From the NCBI RefSeq assembly GCF_007995015.1, contig NZ_VORB01000001.1, positions 372,001-436,000 of the forward strand: a stretch of DNA of 64,000 nucleotides, in the 5' to 3' direction. The stretch is from Luteibaculum oceani (GTDB lineage Bacteria > Bacteroidota > Bacteroidia > Flavobacteriales_D > Luteibaculaceae). The first letter of the stretch is position 1. Every line of letters begins with the position of its first letter. A program made the position numbers and the translations under genes. Positions 1 through 9,014 of the stretch are shown one piece after another. A model generated the notes under the pieces. That model saw nothing but the letters and a program-made list of their open reading frames with translations, had not been told where the DNA came from and did not search any database.

Positions 1-916
1 AGATGCAGAGTTATTGGAGCTGGGAATTGTTGAGCTACGCGAAAAATTTAACTCCCAAAGCCGAGAAATAGTCGTTCCCTTCGAAATTGACTTTAAAGAC
101 CCCAATCTCAGCTTCACCATTCCCCAGCGTGGAGATAAAAAGAAACTTTTAGAGTTGAGCCAAAAGAACGCAAAGTTCTACATGATGGATAAGCATAAGC
201 AGGAAAAAATCATCCACCCAGAAAAGCATGCGGAGCGCATTTTAAAGCAGTTAAAGGATGATTTAAGTCTTAAGGTGTTACCAAGGCATATAGAATGTTT
301 CGACAACTCTAACCTGCAGGGAACCAACCCCGTTGCGGCATGTGTGGTATTTAAAAATGCTAAGCCCGCTAAAAGAGACTACAGACATTTCAATATAAAA
401 TCGGTAGAAGGGCCTAACGATTTTGCCTCTATGGAGGAGGCGGTCTACAGGAGGTATACAAGACTGTTGTCTGAAGGCGAGGATTTACCTCAACTGGTAG
501 TAATTGACGGTGGAAAAGGCCAACTTTCCAGTGCAGTAACTGCGTTAGAACGGCTAGGGCTTCGAGGTAAAATTGCCATAATAGGAATTGCCAAAAGGCT
601 GGAGGAAATTTATTTCCCTGGGGATTCCATACCCGTGTACATAGATAAAAAATCAGAGAGTTTAAAGGTGATTCAGTTCCTACGTAATGAGGCCCATAGG
701 TTTGGAATTACCCACCACAGAAACCGCCGAAGTAAAGCTGCCTTACAAAACCAACTTACAGATATACCTGGGATAGGACTGGCAACTGCAAAAAAATTAT
801 ACAATCAATTTGGTTCGGTATCGGGAATTAAAAAGGCATCTCTCGAAGAGCTTGAAAAACAATTACCTAAAAACCGAGCGAAGGTGATCTACGATTGGTT
901 CAAAAACGAAAAATAA
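1..916 (+). CDS. uvrC: UvrABC excision nuclease subunit C, 3' part (gene begins before the window)
   Basis: UvrC makes the incisions in nucleotide excision repair together with UvrA and UvrB. The reading frame is open to the window edge (codons from base 2), so only about the last 304 codons are present. Visible is the C-terminal RNase H-like endonuclease domain, with family acidic motifs IECFDNSN and VVIDGGKGQ and the histidine motif NEAHRFGITHHR, followed by a C-terminal helix-hairpin-helix pair (DIPGIGLATAKKLYNQFGS). Known UvrC proteins are about 600 residues, so the N-terminal GIY-YIG and UvrB-binding parts lie upstream. The C-terminus looks intact and ends just before a hairpin terminator shared with the convergent peptidase gene. 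Confidence 0.95.
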   Translation, partial: DAELLELGIVELREKFNSQSREIVVPFEIDFKDPNLSFTIPQRGDKKKLLELSQKNAKFYMMDKHKQEKIIHPEKHAERILKQLKDDLSLKVLPRHIECFDNSNLQGTNPVAACVVFKNAKPAKRDYRHFNIKSVEGPNDFASMEEAVYRRYTRLLSEGEDLPQLVVIDGGKGQLSSAVTALERLGLRGKIAIIGIAKRLEEIYFPGDSIPVYIDKKSESLKVIQFLRNEAHRFGITHHRNRRSKAALQNQLTDIPGIGLATAKKLYNQFGSVSGIKKASLEELEKQLPKNRAKVIYDWFKNEK

Positions 917-932
917 TACGCTGGAAATAAAA

Positions 933-963
933 AAGGTCGCCTACCCAATAGGAAAGCGACCTT
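933..963. terminator. Bidirectional hairpin terminator between uvrC and the M2 peptidase gene
   Basis: The 8-bp stem AAGGTCGC (933-940) / GCGACCTT (956-963) lies between two convergent genes. An A-run on the left gives a T-run on the minus strand; the plus-strand T-run is weak. Confidence 0.75.
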
Positions 964-989
964 CTTAATTAGTTTAGGGAATACCTCTT

Positions 990-2786
990 CTATATGCTCT
1001 CAGGAAGCGTATAATTGCGCCCTTGATTTTCCTTTTTAAGCCATTCCATTAGAGGTGCGAAATAGTTGAGCATAGCCTTTGCGTTTATTTCCTCGCCCGT
1101 GCTTTCTTTTAACACCTTATTCCAGTCTTCAGTGGCTCCCTTTTCCAATATTCCATTTAAAAACTCACCCGTTTCCTTGCTTCCAAAATAATCCGTTGCC
1201 GTAGGATCCTGATTTAAAATTTTGGTGGAAATATGGTTGTGCATTTGGAATAGTAAAACATATGAAAGTGCGTAATCATAGTATTGCGCCGCATCATTGT
1301 TAATATGCGTTTTGGTCGCTGCATCACAATACTCCTCTCCCCTGGCGTTTGGAGGAACAATTCCCTGGTATTTTTTTACCAAATTCCACCATACCGAATT
1401 AAATTCATTTTTAGGCAAACCATCAGCATATAATTGTTTCTCGAAATTGGACATAGTTCCAGCCGAAAAGGGTATAAACACCACATAGTTTAACGCCTCC
1501 TTTAGCAAAATGGCAATTTTATCTGCCTCGGCATTTTTATCAATTAGGCCCCTGCCCTTAAGGTATGGAGCCTGCATACTGGCCAATCCAATTAAACTAC
1601 CAACGGCTTCGTGGTACGCACGATTTGCCCCTTCTCTTAACAATGGCGGTACCTTATCGTTACTGTAAGCCATAAAATAATATACATGGCCAAGCTCGTG
1701 ATGTACTGTTTCCCACCAGGATGCATTGGGTTCTACACTCATTAAACTGCGCACATCATTTTGTAAATCCATATGCCACGCCGATGCATGAGTGTTCTTT
1801 TTAACTACAGAATCGTCTGGGAATGGATAAAGGCTGCTTTTTTCGTAGAATGATTTAGGAAGAGAAGGAAACCCTAAGGACTTATAAAATTCTTCCCCCG
1901 TTTTAACAATCCATTCTGGGTTTTTATCCTTTAAAGCCGCGTCTAGGTCAAGTCCCTCTACCTCAACCATGGCACTCCAGTCTTGACCCCATCTATTGGG
2001 TAACCAGTGAGCTGGTAACATATCGGGAACCTCGTTTACTCCATACTTTTTAGCAAGCTCATATCTTGCATAGGTGTGAAGTTCACGATACAAAGGCCAC
2101 ACATCTTGGATGAGTTGATCCATTGTACTCATCATATCAGCAGTGCTCAAATTATAATCACTCACCTGATAAGAAAAATAATCTGGATAATCTAAATCGC
2201 GTACCGTGGCGTTGCGAAGTTTGCGTAGATTTTCCAATCCATCTTTTAGCTCCTTTCCTACCTCTTTAGAAGCCTCCCAGGCCGCGAGACGCTCTTCCAA
2301 GTTATTACTGGAACCTAAAAGGTTATCCAACTTGTTGGGGCTAACGCTATCGCCCATAAGCATAAATTGATACCCAAAAAGTTTTGAATTTTGCTCGGTT
2401 TCCGCTGCAATTCTTTTTTTAACAATATCGGGGACAGTCTGGGGGTTATTAGCTGCCCGATACAATATTCCCTCCAATTGCTTTATCTGAATAGGATCTA
2501 ATATTTCTTTGTGCTTTAGATAGTTTTTGGCTTTGGTAATAACCTCAACAGACCCGGTATACTTCGCCATTGCTTCAGAAGCCCTTCTGGCAATCACATC
2601 ATTGGTTGTATCGCCGGGAATAATTTCTGTATTGGCCTCCCATTCTGCATTAGAACTCTCCTCATAATATTTAAGGTATTGTTCTGTGTATGCGTCGATA
2701 AACTCTTGAGCTTCGGTTTTAATTATTTGAGGGTTATTGCATCCAAAAACTAGGATGGCAATAAATACTGATGCTAACTTTTTCAT
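990..2786 (-). CDS. M2 family peptidyl-dipeptidase (ACE-like) lipoprotein
   Basis: This is a zinc metallopeptidase of the angiotensin-converting-enzyme family, which removes dipeptides from peptide C-termini. The zinc site is H363-E-L-G-H367, and the third ligand is E393 in REGANRAYHEAVG, as in the family. The 598-residue length fits a single-domain bacterial ACE homologue. A lipoprotein signal ends in FGC at Cys16, so the enzyme should be membrane-anchored in the periplasm or at the cell surface. It is the last gene of a probable gpsA / small membrane protein / peptidase operon (18-nt gap). A role in scavenging peptides is inferred. Confidence 0.9.
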   Translation of the reverse strand: MKKLASVFIAILVFGCNNPQIIKTEAQEFIDAYTEQYLKYYEESSNAEWEANTEIIPGDTTNDVIARRASEAMAKYTGSVEVITKAKNYLKHKEILDPIQIKQLEGILYRAANNPQTVPDIVKKRIAAETEQNSKLFGYQFMLMGDSVSPNKLDNLLGSSNNLEERLAAWEASKEVGKELKDGLENLRKLRNATVRDLDYPDYFSYQVSDYNLSTADMMSTMDQLIQDVWPLYRELHTYARYELAKKYGVNEVPDMLPAHWLPNRWGQDWSAMVEVEGLDLDAALKDKNPEWIVKTGEEFYKSLGFPSLPKSFYEKSSLYPFPDDSVVKKNTHASAWHMDLQNDVRSLMSVEPNASWWETVHHELGHVYYFMAYSNDKVPPLLREGANRAYHEAVGSLIGLASMQAPYLKGRGLIDKNAEADKIAILLKEALNYVVFIPFSAGTMSNFEKQLYADGLPKNEFNSVWWNLVKKYQGIVPPNARGEEYCDAATKTHINNDAAQYYDYALSYVLLFQMHNHISTKILNQDPTATDYFGSKETGEFLNGILEKGATEDWNKVLKESTGEEINAKAMLNYFAPLMEWLKKENQGRNYTLPESI

Positions 2787-2804
2787 GTCAGTTTAATTAA
2801 ATGC

Positions 2805-3020
2805 CTACTTATTTTTTTTGTTTTCCAGCTCCTGTTCCAACTCCTTTATTCGCTGGTCTTTCCGACGGGAGTTTAAGATTATAAAAATTTCACCCACAGC
2901 TAGGGAAACCAAAATTACGCCCCACGAGTTTTCTCGGTGAGTTAAATTAATGTATGCCCCTGCCAAAACACCAATGGATGAAACAATTAAACCCGCATTA
3001 ATCCATTGTTTAGAAATCAT
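2805..3020 (-). CDS. Small two-helix membrane protein of unknown function
   Basis: I do not recognise this 71-residue protein. It shows two hydrophobic segments (about residues 8-27 and 33-50), then a charged tail (RRKDQRIKELEQELENKKNK) that should form a short coiled coil in the cytoplasm. It lies between gpsA (11-nt gap) and the M2 peptidase (18-nt gap) on the same strand, so it is probably co-transcribed. No function can be assigned. Confidence 0.7.
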   Translation of the reverse strand: MISKQWINAGLIVSSIGVLAGAYINLTHRENSWGVILVSLAVGEIFIILNSRRKDQRIKELEQELENKKNK

Positions 3021-3031
3021 GTTTTTTGAAT

Positions 3032-4030
3032 TTAGGTAAGCTTATCTGCCAAGATTCTCATCTCCACCACAGGAGATATTTTCTCGTAAATAATATTGTG
3101 TACGGCCTCTACAATGGGTAAATCCACCTGAAAGCGTTTGTTTATTTCCATCACACTTTTTACCGCATAGTACCCTTCTGCCACCATATTCATTTCCATC
3201 ATGGCACTTTTTACGGTATACCCTCTACCTATCATGGTTCCAAAGGTTCGGTTTCTAGAAAATTGCGAATAGGCCGTTACCAAAAGATCCCCTAAATAGG
3301 CACTAGACTTTACATCCCTATGCACTGGGGAAACGGCATCAACAAAGCGCTCTATTTCTTGGATAGCGTTTGAAATTAATACCGCTTGAAAGTTATCGCC
3401 ATACCTTAAGCCATGGCAAATTCCTGCAGCGATGGAGTAGACATTTTTTAGCACCGCCGAGAACTCCGTTCCAAAAAGGTCGTCTGAAATATTGGTCTTG
3501 ATATACCTACAATTCAATTTTTCGGCTAATTCCGATGCGTAAGTTTCCGTCTGACAAGCAACCGTAAGATAACTGAGCTTTTCTAGGGCTACTTCTTCGG
3601 CATGACATGGCCCCGATATGATTCCAATTTGCTCGTAAGGAGTTCCAAATTGCTTGTGAAAAAATCGAGCTGGAATAGAGTGATATTCAGGAATTATTCC
3701 CTTTACTGCTGAGAAAATGGTTTTTTGGGCCAGTTGTGGAACATCTACATTTTCGAAAAGCTTGTATAAGAAGGCTGACGGAGTTGCTATAATTAGCACA
3801 TCGTAATCCACTCCAAACTTGTTGAAGTCGGAAGAAATATCCAGCTTATCTACATCGAAGTTTACTGATGATAAATAATTGGGGTTGCGACCAAACTGCT
3901 TTATGTAGTCTACCGCTTCTTGGTTTCTCATCCACCAACCCACAGTATCTAGGTTGTTGCATAAGATCTTAACCAAGGCCGTAGCCCAACTACCCCCACC
4001 AATAACCGCTATTTTCTTTTCCTCCTCCAT
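3032..4030 (-). CDS. gpsA: Glycerol-3-phosphate dehydrogenase [NAD(P)+]
   Basis: GpsA reduces dihydroxyacetone phosphate to sn-glycerol 3-phosphate, the backbone of membrane phospholipids, in the cytoplasm. The 332-residue protein starts with the dinucleotide-binding motif IAVIGGGSWATAL. It carries the family motifs SAVKGI, ISGPCHAEEV and LKNVYSIAAGICHGL; the lysine of the last is the expected catalytic residue. The length is normal. It is the first gene of a three-gene minus-strand operon, and a -7 promoter box lies only 7 nt upstream of the ATG, which suggests a very short leader. Confidence 0.96.
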   Translation of the reverse strand: MEEEKKIAVIGGGSWATALVKILCNNLDTVGWWMRNQEAVDYIKQFGRNPNYLSSVNFDVDKLDISSDFNKFGVDYDVLIIATPSAFLYKLFENVDVPQLAQKTIFSAVKGIIPEYHSIPARFFHKQFGTPYEQIGIISGPCHAEEVALEKLSYLTVACQTETYASELAEKLNCRYIKTNISDDLFGTEFSAVLKNVYSIAAGICHGLRYGDNFQAVLISNAIQEIERFVDAVSPVHRDVKSSAYLGDLLVTAYSQFSRNRTFGTMIGRGYTVKSAMMEMNMVAEGYYAVKSVMEINKRFQVDLPIVEAVHNIIYEKISPVVEMRILADKLT

Positions 4031-4037
4031 TGTGCTG

Positions 4038-4045
4038 CTAATATA
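4038..4045 (-). promoter_or_regulatory. Probable -7 promoter box of gpsA
   Basis: TATATTAG on the minus strand, 7 nt before the gpsA ATG. It fits the TAnnTTNG pattern seen across the window; transcription would start almost at the start codon. Confidence 0.4.
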
Positions 4046-4111
4046 GTAGGCAATTCTATTTTTTTAAACACCTAAGGCTATCAATGCCCTTTTGATACAG
4101 GTATTTAAACT

Positions 4112-4132
4112 AAAAAAGCCCCTTTCGGGGCT
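4112..4132 (-). terminator. Rho-independent terminator of lysS
   Basis: On the minus strand, AGCCCC (4132-4127) pairs with GGGGCT (4122-4117) around a short loop and is followed by TTTTTT. It sits 6 nt past the lysS stop. Confidence 0.85.
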
Positions 4133-4137
4133 CCTGT

Positions 4138-5652
4138 TTATTTAGTTTCTGGTCTCATTTGCGGGAAGAATAACACTTCTTGTATGGAGCTGTTATTGGT
4201 AAGTAGCATTATAAAACGATCTATTCCAATTCCCATGCCCGAAGTTGGTGGCATTCCGTATTCTAATGCTCTAACAAAATCGTGATCGATAAACATGGCT
4301 TCCTCGTCACCTTTTTCAGAAAGCTCAAGCTGCTCTTTGAATCTTCCCAATTGATCAATTGGATCATTTAACTCGGAATATGCATTGGCGATTTCTTTAC
4401 CATTTACAATCAGCTCGAAACGTTCGGTAAGCTCAGGATTATCTCTATGGCGCTTACATAGCGGGCTCATTTCCACGGGATAATCCATAATAAATGTAGG
4501 TTGGATCAAGTGGTGCTCGCATTTCTCACCAAAAATTTCATCAATCAATTTTCCTTTACCCATGCTGCTATCCACCTCAACTCCAAGGTCTTTTGCAACT
4601 TGCATAAGCTCTTCCTCATTCTTACCTGTAATATCTACGCCTGCATATTTCTTTATGGCATCGGTCATAGTTAAACGTTGGAAAGGCTTGCCAAAATCAA
4701 TTTCATTATTTCCGATTTTTACAACCGTACTGTCTTTTACCGATGTAACCACATGTTGGATCATTTTCTCGGTAAAATCCATCATCCACAAGTAATCCTT
4801 GTAGGCAACATAAATTTCCATAACCGTAAACTCAGGGTTATGGGTTCTATCCATTCCTTCGTTTCTAAAGTCTTTTGCAAACTCGTAAACCCCATCAAAA
4901 CCACCTACTATAAGTCGTTTTAGATAAAGTTCATTTGCAATACGCAGGTACAACGGAATATCCAGTGCATTATGATGGGTCACAAAAGGTCTGGCAGCAG
5001 CACCACCTGGTATCGGCTGAAGAATTGGAGTTTCAACCTCCAGGTAACCTTTTTCGTTAAAAAAGTTTCGCATGGCGTTTATTGCCTTGGTACGAACCTT
5101 AAAGGTCTCTTTAACCTTTGGATTAACTACTAAATCAACGTATCGTCTTCTGTATCTTAATTCGGGATCGGTAAAGGCGTCGTGAACATTACCATCAGCA
5201 TCTGTTTTAGGCAGCGGTAATGGTTTTATAGATTTAGCTAAAACGGTTAATTCTGTAGCATGTACAGAGGTATGACCAGTTTTAGTTTTAAATACAAATC
5301 CTTTTATCCCAATGAAATCCCCAATATCAAGAAGCTTCTTAAATACCGTATTGTACAAGCTTTTATCTTCTTCAGGAGCTATATCATCTCTAGATATGTA
5401 AACCTGAATTCTTCCAGAAGCATCAAGAATTTCGGCAAAGCTGGCCTTCCCCATAATTCTGCGAGACATTAACCTACCGGCGATTACTACCTCCTTGTAC
5501 CCTTCAGGATTATCGTCAAACCCCCTTAAGATATCGGTTGCATAATGTGTGGTTGAAAATTCAGCAGCTGGAAAAGGATCTATCCCTAATTTTCTCAATT
5601 CTACTAAGGCTTCCCTTCTTATGCTTTCTTGCTCGCTGATTTGCTGGGCCAT
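4138..5652 (-). CDS. lysS: Lysine-tRNA ligase, class II
   Basis: LysS charges tRNA-Lys. After an N-terminal OB-fold anticodon-binding domain, the class II core shows motif 1 around [16 protein letters not shown], motif 2 [20 protein letters not shown] and motif 3 [14 protein letters not shown] start it at the internal ATG ([10 protein letters not shown]), giving 504 residues, the usual bacterial length. The frame is open 20 codons further up to 5712, but a good -7 box at 5668-5675 lies inside that extension, so the longer form would not be transcribed from it. A hairpin terminator follows the stop. Confidence 0.96.
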   Translation of the reverse strand: MAQQISEQESIRREALVELRKLGIDPFPAAEFSTTHYATDILRGFDDNPEGYKEVVIAGRLMSRRIMGKASFAEILDASGRIQVYISRDDIAPEEDKSLYNTVFKKLLDIGDFIGIKGFVFKTKTGHTSVHATELTVLAKSIKPLPLPKTDADGNVHDAFTDPELRYRRRYVDLVVNPKVKETFKVRTKAINAMRNFFNEKGYLEVETPILQPIPGGAAARPFVTHHNALDIPLYLRIANELYLKRLIVGGFDGVYEFAKDFRNEGMDRTHNPEFTVMEIYVAYKDYLWMMDFTEKMIQHVVTSVKDSTVVKIGNNEIDFGKPFQRLTMTDAIKKYAGVDITGKNEEELMQVAKDLGVEVDSSMGKGKLIDEIFGEKCEHHLIQPTFIMDYPVEMSPLCKRHRDNPELTERFELIVNGKEIANAYSELNDPIDQLGRFKEQLELSEKGDEEAMFIDHDFVRALEYGMPPTSGMGIGIDRFIMLLTNNSSIQEVLFFPQMRPETK

Positions 5653-5667
5653 GCTTAAAATTTTTCG

Positions 5668-5675
5668 CAAAGATA
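5668..5675 (-). promoter_or_regulatory. -7 promoter box of lysS
   Basis: TATCTTTG on the minus strand, an exact match to the Bacteroidota TAnnTTTG box, 15 nt upstream of the chosen lysS ATG. It decides the start codon. Confidence 0.6.
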
Positions 5676-5750
5676 TATATTGACCGCTAGCAATAAAGTT
5701 AAGGGAGGTCAAACTGATTAAAATCCACCCTTATAAAGGCATTTATTCTT

Positions 5751-5758
5751 TACTTTGG
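5751..5758 (+). promoter_or_regulatory. Probable -7 promoter box of the phosphosugar isomerase gene
   Basis: TACTTTGG, 18 nt upstream of the ATG; a TAnnTTGG variant of the box. Confidence 0.4.
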
Positions 5759-5776
5759 TCCAAATTTTAGTACCCC

Positions 5777-6757
5777 ATGAAGGAATTAGTAGCAGATTTT
5801 TTTAATCACGTAGGAGAAGGGCTTAAAATAGCAGAAGGAATCAAATACACTGGGAGTAAGACCTTTAAAAACGTTGTGATTACCGGTTTAGGCGGATCTG
5901 GTATTGGGGGAAGAATTGTTTCTCAGTGGGTTGCGAATGAGTCGCAGGTACCCATTTATTCTAACAGCAACTACAGTCTTCCCAACTTTGTAGGGAAAGA
6001 TACTTTAGTTGTTGCGTGCTCTTATAGCGGTAATACTGAGGAAACATTGGAGTCTGTTGATGAAGCCATTGCAAGAGGAGCCACTTTGTTCTGTATTTCT
6101 TCGGGTGGAAAACTAATAGATTTAGCCAAGGCAAAAAACATAGATTTTATTCAAATACCTGGAGGCTTACCTCCCAGAGCAGCTATCGGTTATAGCCTAA
6201 CCCAGCTAACGGTTCTAATGAAACAAGTTGGGGTGGCACAATTCGCTCCGTTTAAAGAAATTTCATCTGCCTGCGAAATGTTGCAAGCGAACCTTGATGA
6301 AATTAAAGCAACTGCGAAGTCATGTGCTGAAAAAATCCACCACAAGCAGGTGGTTATTTATACCGAGGCCATGTACGAGGGCGTTGCAATTAGGCTGAGG
6401 CAACAGCTTAATGAGAATGCAAAAATTCTTTGCTGGCACCACGTTCTGCCAGAAATGAATCATAACGAGTTAGTTGGATGGGCTGGCGGCCATAAAGAAA
6501 TCGCTGTCTTAAATCTTCGCAACGAAGACGAGCATAAAAGGACCAAAGAAAGATTTAAGATTTCTGGAGAAATAATGGGCCGTCATACGGACAATATTAT
6601 CGATATAAACTCAAAAGGATCGAGCAGAGTGCAGCGCTCCTTGTACCACATTCACCTGGGAGATTGGATATCTGTTTACCTTGCAGAACTTAGAAAAGTT
6701 GATCCTATTGAAGTTAAAGTAATAGACTTTTTAAAAGGTACTCTGGCCAAGATATAA
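5777..6757 (+). CDS. Bifunctional phosphoglucose/phosphomannose isomerase
   Basis: A 326-residue SIS-domain protein of the family that interconverts glucose-6-P, mannose-6-P and fructose-6-P. The first SIS domain carries VVITGLGGSGIGGR (about residues 33-46) and VVACSYSGNTEETLESV. PPRAAIGYSL and the later HNELVGWAGG are typical of the bifunctional family. The protein ends directly on lipB: the TAA stop and the lipB ATG share one base (TAATG), so the two are translationally coupled. The specificity assignment rests on family resemblance. Confidence 0.88.
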   Translation: MKELVADFFNHVGEGLKIAEGIKYTGSKTFKNVVITGLGGSGIGGRIVSQWVANESQVPIYSNSNYSLPNFVGKDTLVVACSYSGNTEETLESVDEAIARGATLFCISSGGKLIDLAKAKNIDFIQIPGGLPPRAAIGYSLTQLTVLMKQVGVAQFAPFKEISSACEMLQANLDEIKATAKSCAEKIHHKQVVIYTEAMYEGVAIRLRQQLNENAKILCWHHVLPEMNHNELVGWAGGHKEIAVLNLRNEDEHKRTKERFKISGEIMGRHTDNIIDINSKGSSRVQRSLYHIHLGDWISVYLAELRKVDPIEVKVIDFLKGTLAKI

Positions 6758-7458
6758 TGCGCAACACTGTTTTTACCGATTTAGGAACAAAAGACTATAA
6801 GGAAACTTGGGATTATCAAACCGAGTTATTCGACGCCATTATTGCTGAAAAAGTTAAAAACAGAGACCTTTCAGAAGCCGAACAAATTCACCCCAATAAT
6901 CATCTCATTTTTGTAGAGCATCCCCATGTTTATACACTTGGAAAAAGTGGTAAAAAGGAGCATCTTTTGTTGGATGATCAGGGGTTAAAAGAAAAGGGAG
7001 CTACTTACTATCATATCAATAGAGGTGGTGATATTACCTACCACGGACCGGGTCAAATTGTGGGTTATCCCATTTTGGACTTGGATCAGTTTTTTACCGA
7101 TATCCATCGCTATTTACGAACCATTGAAGAGGCGGTAATCCTAACCCTTGCAGAATATGGAATAAAGGGTGGAAGAATAGACAAATACACTGGTGTTTGG
7201 ATTGATGAGGAAGACCCCGCTAAGGCAAGAAAAATATGTGCTATTGGCGTAAAATGTTCGCGCTGGGTAACCATGCATGGCTTTGCCTTTAATGTAAATT
7301 CTAACCTCGATTACTTTAAAAACATAGTTCCTTGTGGCATCGATGATAAAGATGTTAGCTCGATGGAAAGAGAACTTGGAAGAAAATTGGATATGGAAGA
7401 GGTAAAAGAAAAACTCAAGGGGCATTTAACCCAGCTTTTTGAAATTAATTTCATTTAA
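6757..7458 (+). CDS. lipB: Lipoyl(octanoyl) transferase
   Basis: LipB moves octanoate from acyl carrier protein to the lipoyl domains of 2-oxoacid dehydrogenases and the glycine cleavage H protein, the first step of lipoate synthesis. The 233-residue protein shows EHPHVYTLGKSG, INRGGDITYHGPGQIVGYP, the catalytic lysine region AIGVKCSRWVTMHGFAFNV, and the catalytic cysteine in NIVPCGIDD. Its ATG overlaps the upstream stop by one base. No lipA is visible here. Confidence 0.95.
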   Translation: MRNTVFTDLGTKDYKETWDYQTELFDAIIAEKVKNRDLSEAEQIHPNNHLIFVEHPHVYTLGKSGKKEHLLLDDQGLKEKGATYYHINRGGDITYHGPGQIVGYPILDLDQFFTDIHRYLRTIEEAVILTLAEYGIKGGRIDKYTGVWIDEEDPAKARKICAIGVKCSRWVTMHGFAFNVNSNLDYFKNIVPCGIDDKDVSSMERELGRKLDMEEVKEKLKGHLTQLFEINFI

Positions 7459-7517
7459 TAAGCAAGCTTTCTTTTAATAGCTTTACCCTAAAATTCGGTT
7501 TTGAATTCTATAGAAAT

Positions 7518-8171
7518 ATGAATTTCAATAGTGTAGATTTCAGTTTATTCCTATCCCTAATTGCAGGTTTGTTTTCGGTGGTTAACCCATTTGGAACTAT
7601 GCCAGTATTTATGGCTTTAACGGGTAGAGAAACACCCGCTTCGAGATCTCAAATTGCTTTAAAAGCCGCTATTTACTTCTGCTTAATCCTACTCGTATCC
7701 TTTTTTACTGGGGTTTATATTCTAAAGTTTTTTGGAATTACCGTTGATGCCCTTCGTATTGCAGGGGGAATTATCATATTTAATTCAGGAACCTCTCTAT
7801 TAAAAGGCGAATTCGAAAAAAACCGAAGTATAGATAGCAAACTAAAAAAAGAAGCTTTAGAAAAAGAAGATATAACCCTTACACCATTAGCAATTCCTAT
7901 GCTAGCTGGTCCGGGGTCTATTTCATATTTAATTGGTATAAATGAAGAGTACCACAGCGCTGCTCAATATGTTATCGTTGCGGGAGTTATTGTACTTACT
8001 GCAGCCCTAACCTATTTTATCCTACGTATATCACCAAAGATTATAGCATTTCTCGGGGAAGCTGGATTTAAATCTTTGTCCAGAATCATGGGGTTTATTG
8101 TTATGAGTATTGGCGTACAGTATGTTATTGGTGGTATTTCTTCTGTATATTTGGCTTTAATCAACGCTTAA
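7518..8171 (+). CDS. MarC family integral membrane protein
   Basis: A 217-residue inner-membrane protein with about six hydrophobic segments. The N-terminal SLIAGLFSVVNPFGTMPVF and central LTPLAIPMLAGPGSISYLIG are the two signature stretches of the MarC/UPF0056 family. The family's transport substrate is not established. It follows lipB by 59 nt and precedes the stress protein by 9 nt, so it may be co-transcribed with either. Confidence 0.88.
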   Translation: MNFNSVDFSLFLSLIAGLFSVVNPFGTMPVFMALTGRETPASRSQIALKAAIYFCLILLVSFFTGVYILKFFGITVDALRIAGGIIIFNSGTSLLKGEFEKNRSIDSKLKKEALEKEDITLTPLAIPMLAGPGSISYLIGINEEYHSAAQYVIVAGVIVLTAALTYFILRISPKIIAFLGEAGFKSLSRIMGFIVMSIGVQYVIGGISSVYLALINA

Positions 8172-8180
8172 CCTATAATA

Positions 8181-9014
8181 ATGTCTAGAAGAAAACTACT
8201 TGTCGCTACTGATTTTACCAAGGTTGCAGAATGTGCCATAAACCATGCCGCCTATACGGCTAAAGCAACTAATTCTGAGGTTTGGCTAATTCATATTATA
8301 TCAGACGAATCTGAGCGCTCAGAAGCAGAACGTAAGCTAGAAGACGAGATTAAGCTTGTTAAAGAAATTAGTAAGGATTTAGTAGTGGAAACGGTTGTAA
8401 GAGCCGGATCTATATTCGAGGACATAAAAGGCTTTGCTGAAGAAATTCATGCAAGTTTAATTTTCATGGGTACCCATGGAATGAAGGGGATGCAGTTTAT
8501 TACTGGATCTAACGCACTAAAGGTGGTTAAAGAATCTCAGGTACCGTTTATTGTTGTTCAAGAAAAACTAATGAAAGAAGGCGGGTACGACGATATTATA
8601 GTGCCTGTTACCCTAGATTCTGCTACCAAGCAGAAGTTCGCTTACGCCGCAGCTTTGGGCTCTTATTTTGGGGCTACCATACATTTAATAACAGCATACG
8701 AGCCAGATGAAGACTATGGCCACAGAGTAAAGCTTAACCTTAAATATGCTAGTAAATACTTTAGCGAAAGAGAGGTTAAACACACCATTACGCACGGTAA
8801 ACACTCTGGTGGAAAATTTGCCGACGAAATTGCAGAATTGGGTAGAGAAAAAAATGCGGATTTAATTACCATAATGAACCTTTCGGAACTGGGAATTTTT
8901 AATCGCCTGGGTTCTCAACTGGAACAAAGGGTAATTACAAATGCAGAGAAAATTCCCGTATTGGTTGTAAATCCTAAAGACAGTACAGTTTATAGTGGAG
9001 TTTTTGCAGGATAA
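8181..9014 (+). CDS. Universal stress protein, tandem UspA domains
   Basis: A 277-residue cytoplasmic protein with two UspA folds (about 1-135 and 145-270). The first shows the typical start KLLVATDFTKVAECAINHA and a nucleotide-loop-like MGTHGMKGMQFITGS. The second domain lacks a clear GxxG loop, so probably only one domain binds ATP. Its last 25 nt overlap the 3' end of the convergent cyclase-HD gene. Usp proteins typically respond to starvation or stress; nothing here shows the trigger. Confidence 0.87.
   Translation: MSRRKLLVATDFTKVAECAINHAAYTAKATNSEVWLIHIISDESERSEAERKLEDEIKLVKEISKDLVVETVVRAGSIFEDIKGFAEEIHASLIFMGTHGMKGMQFITGSNALKVVKESQVPFIVVQEKLMKEGGYDDIIVPVTLDSATKQKFAYAAALGSYFGATIHLITAYEPDEDYGHRVKLNLKYASKYFSEREVKHTITHGKHSGGKFADEIAELGREKNADLITIMNLSELGIFNRLGSQLEQRVITNAEKIPVLVVNPKDSTVYSGVFAG

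Noticed and set aside
5653-5712. A 20-residue N-terminal extension of LysS
   Set aside because: The promoter box lies inside it, and 504 residues from the internal ATG is the normal family length.
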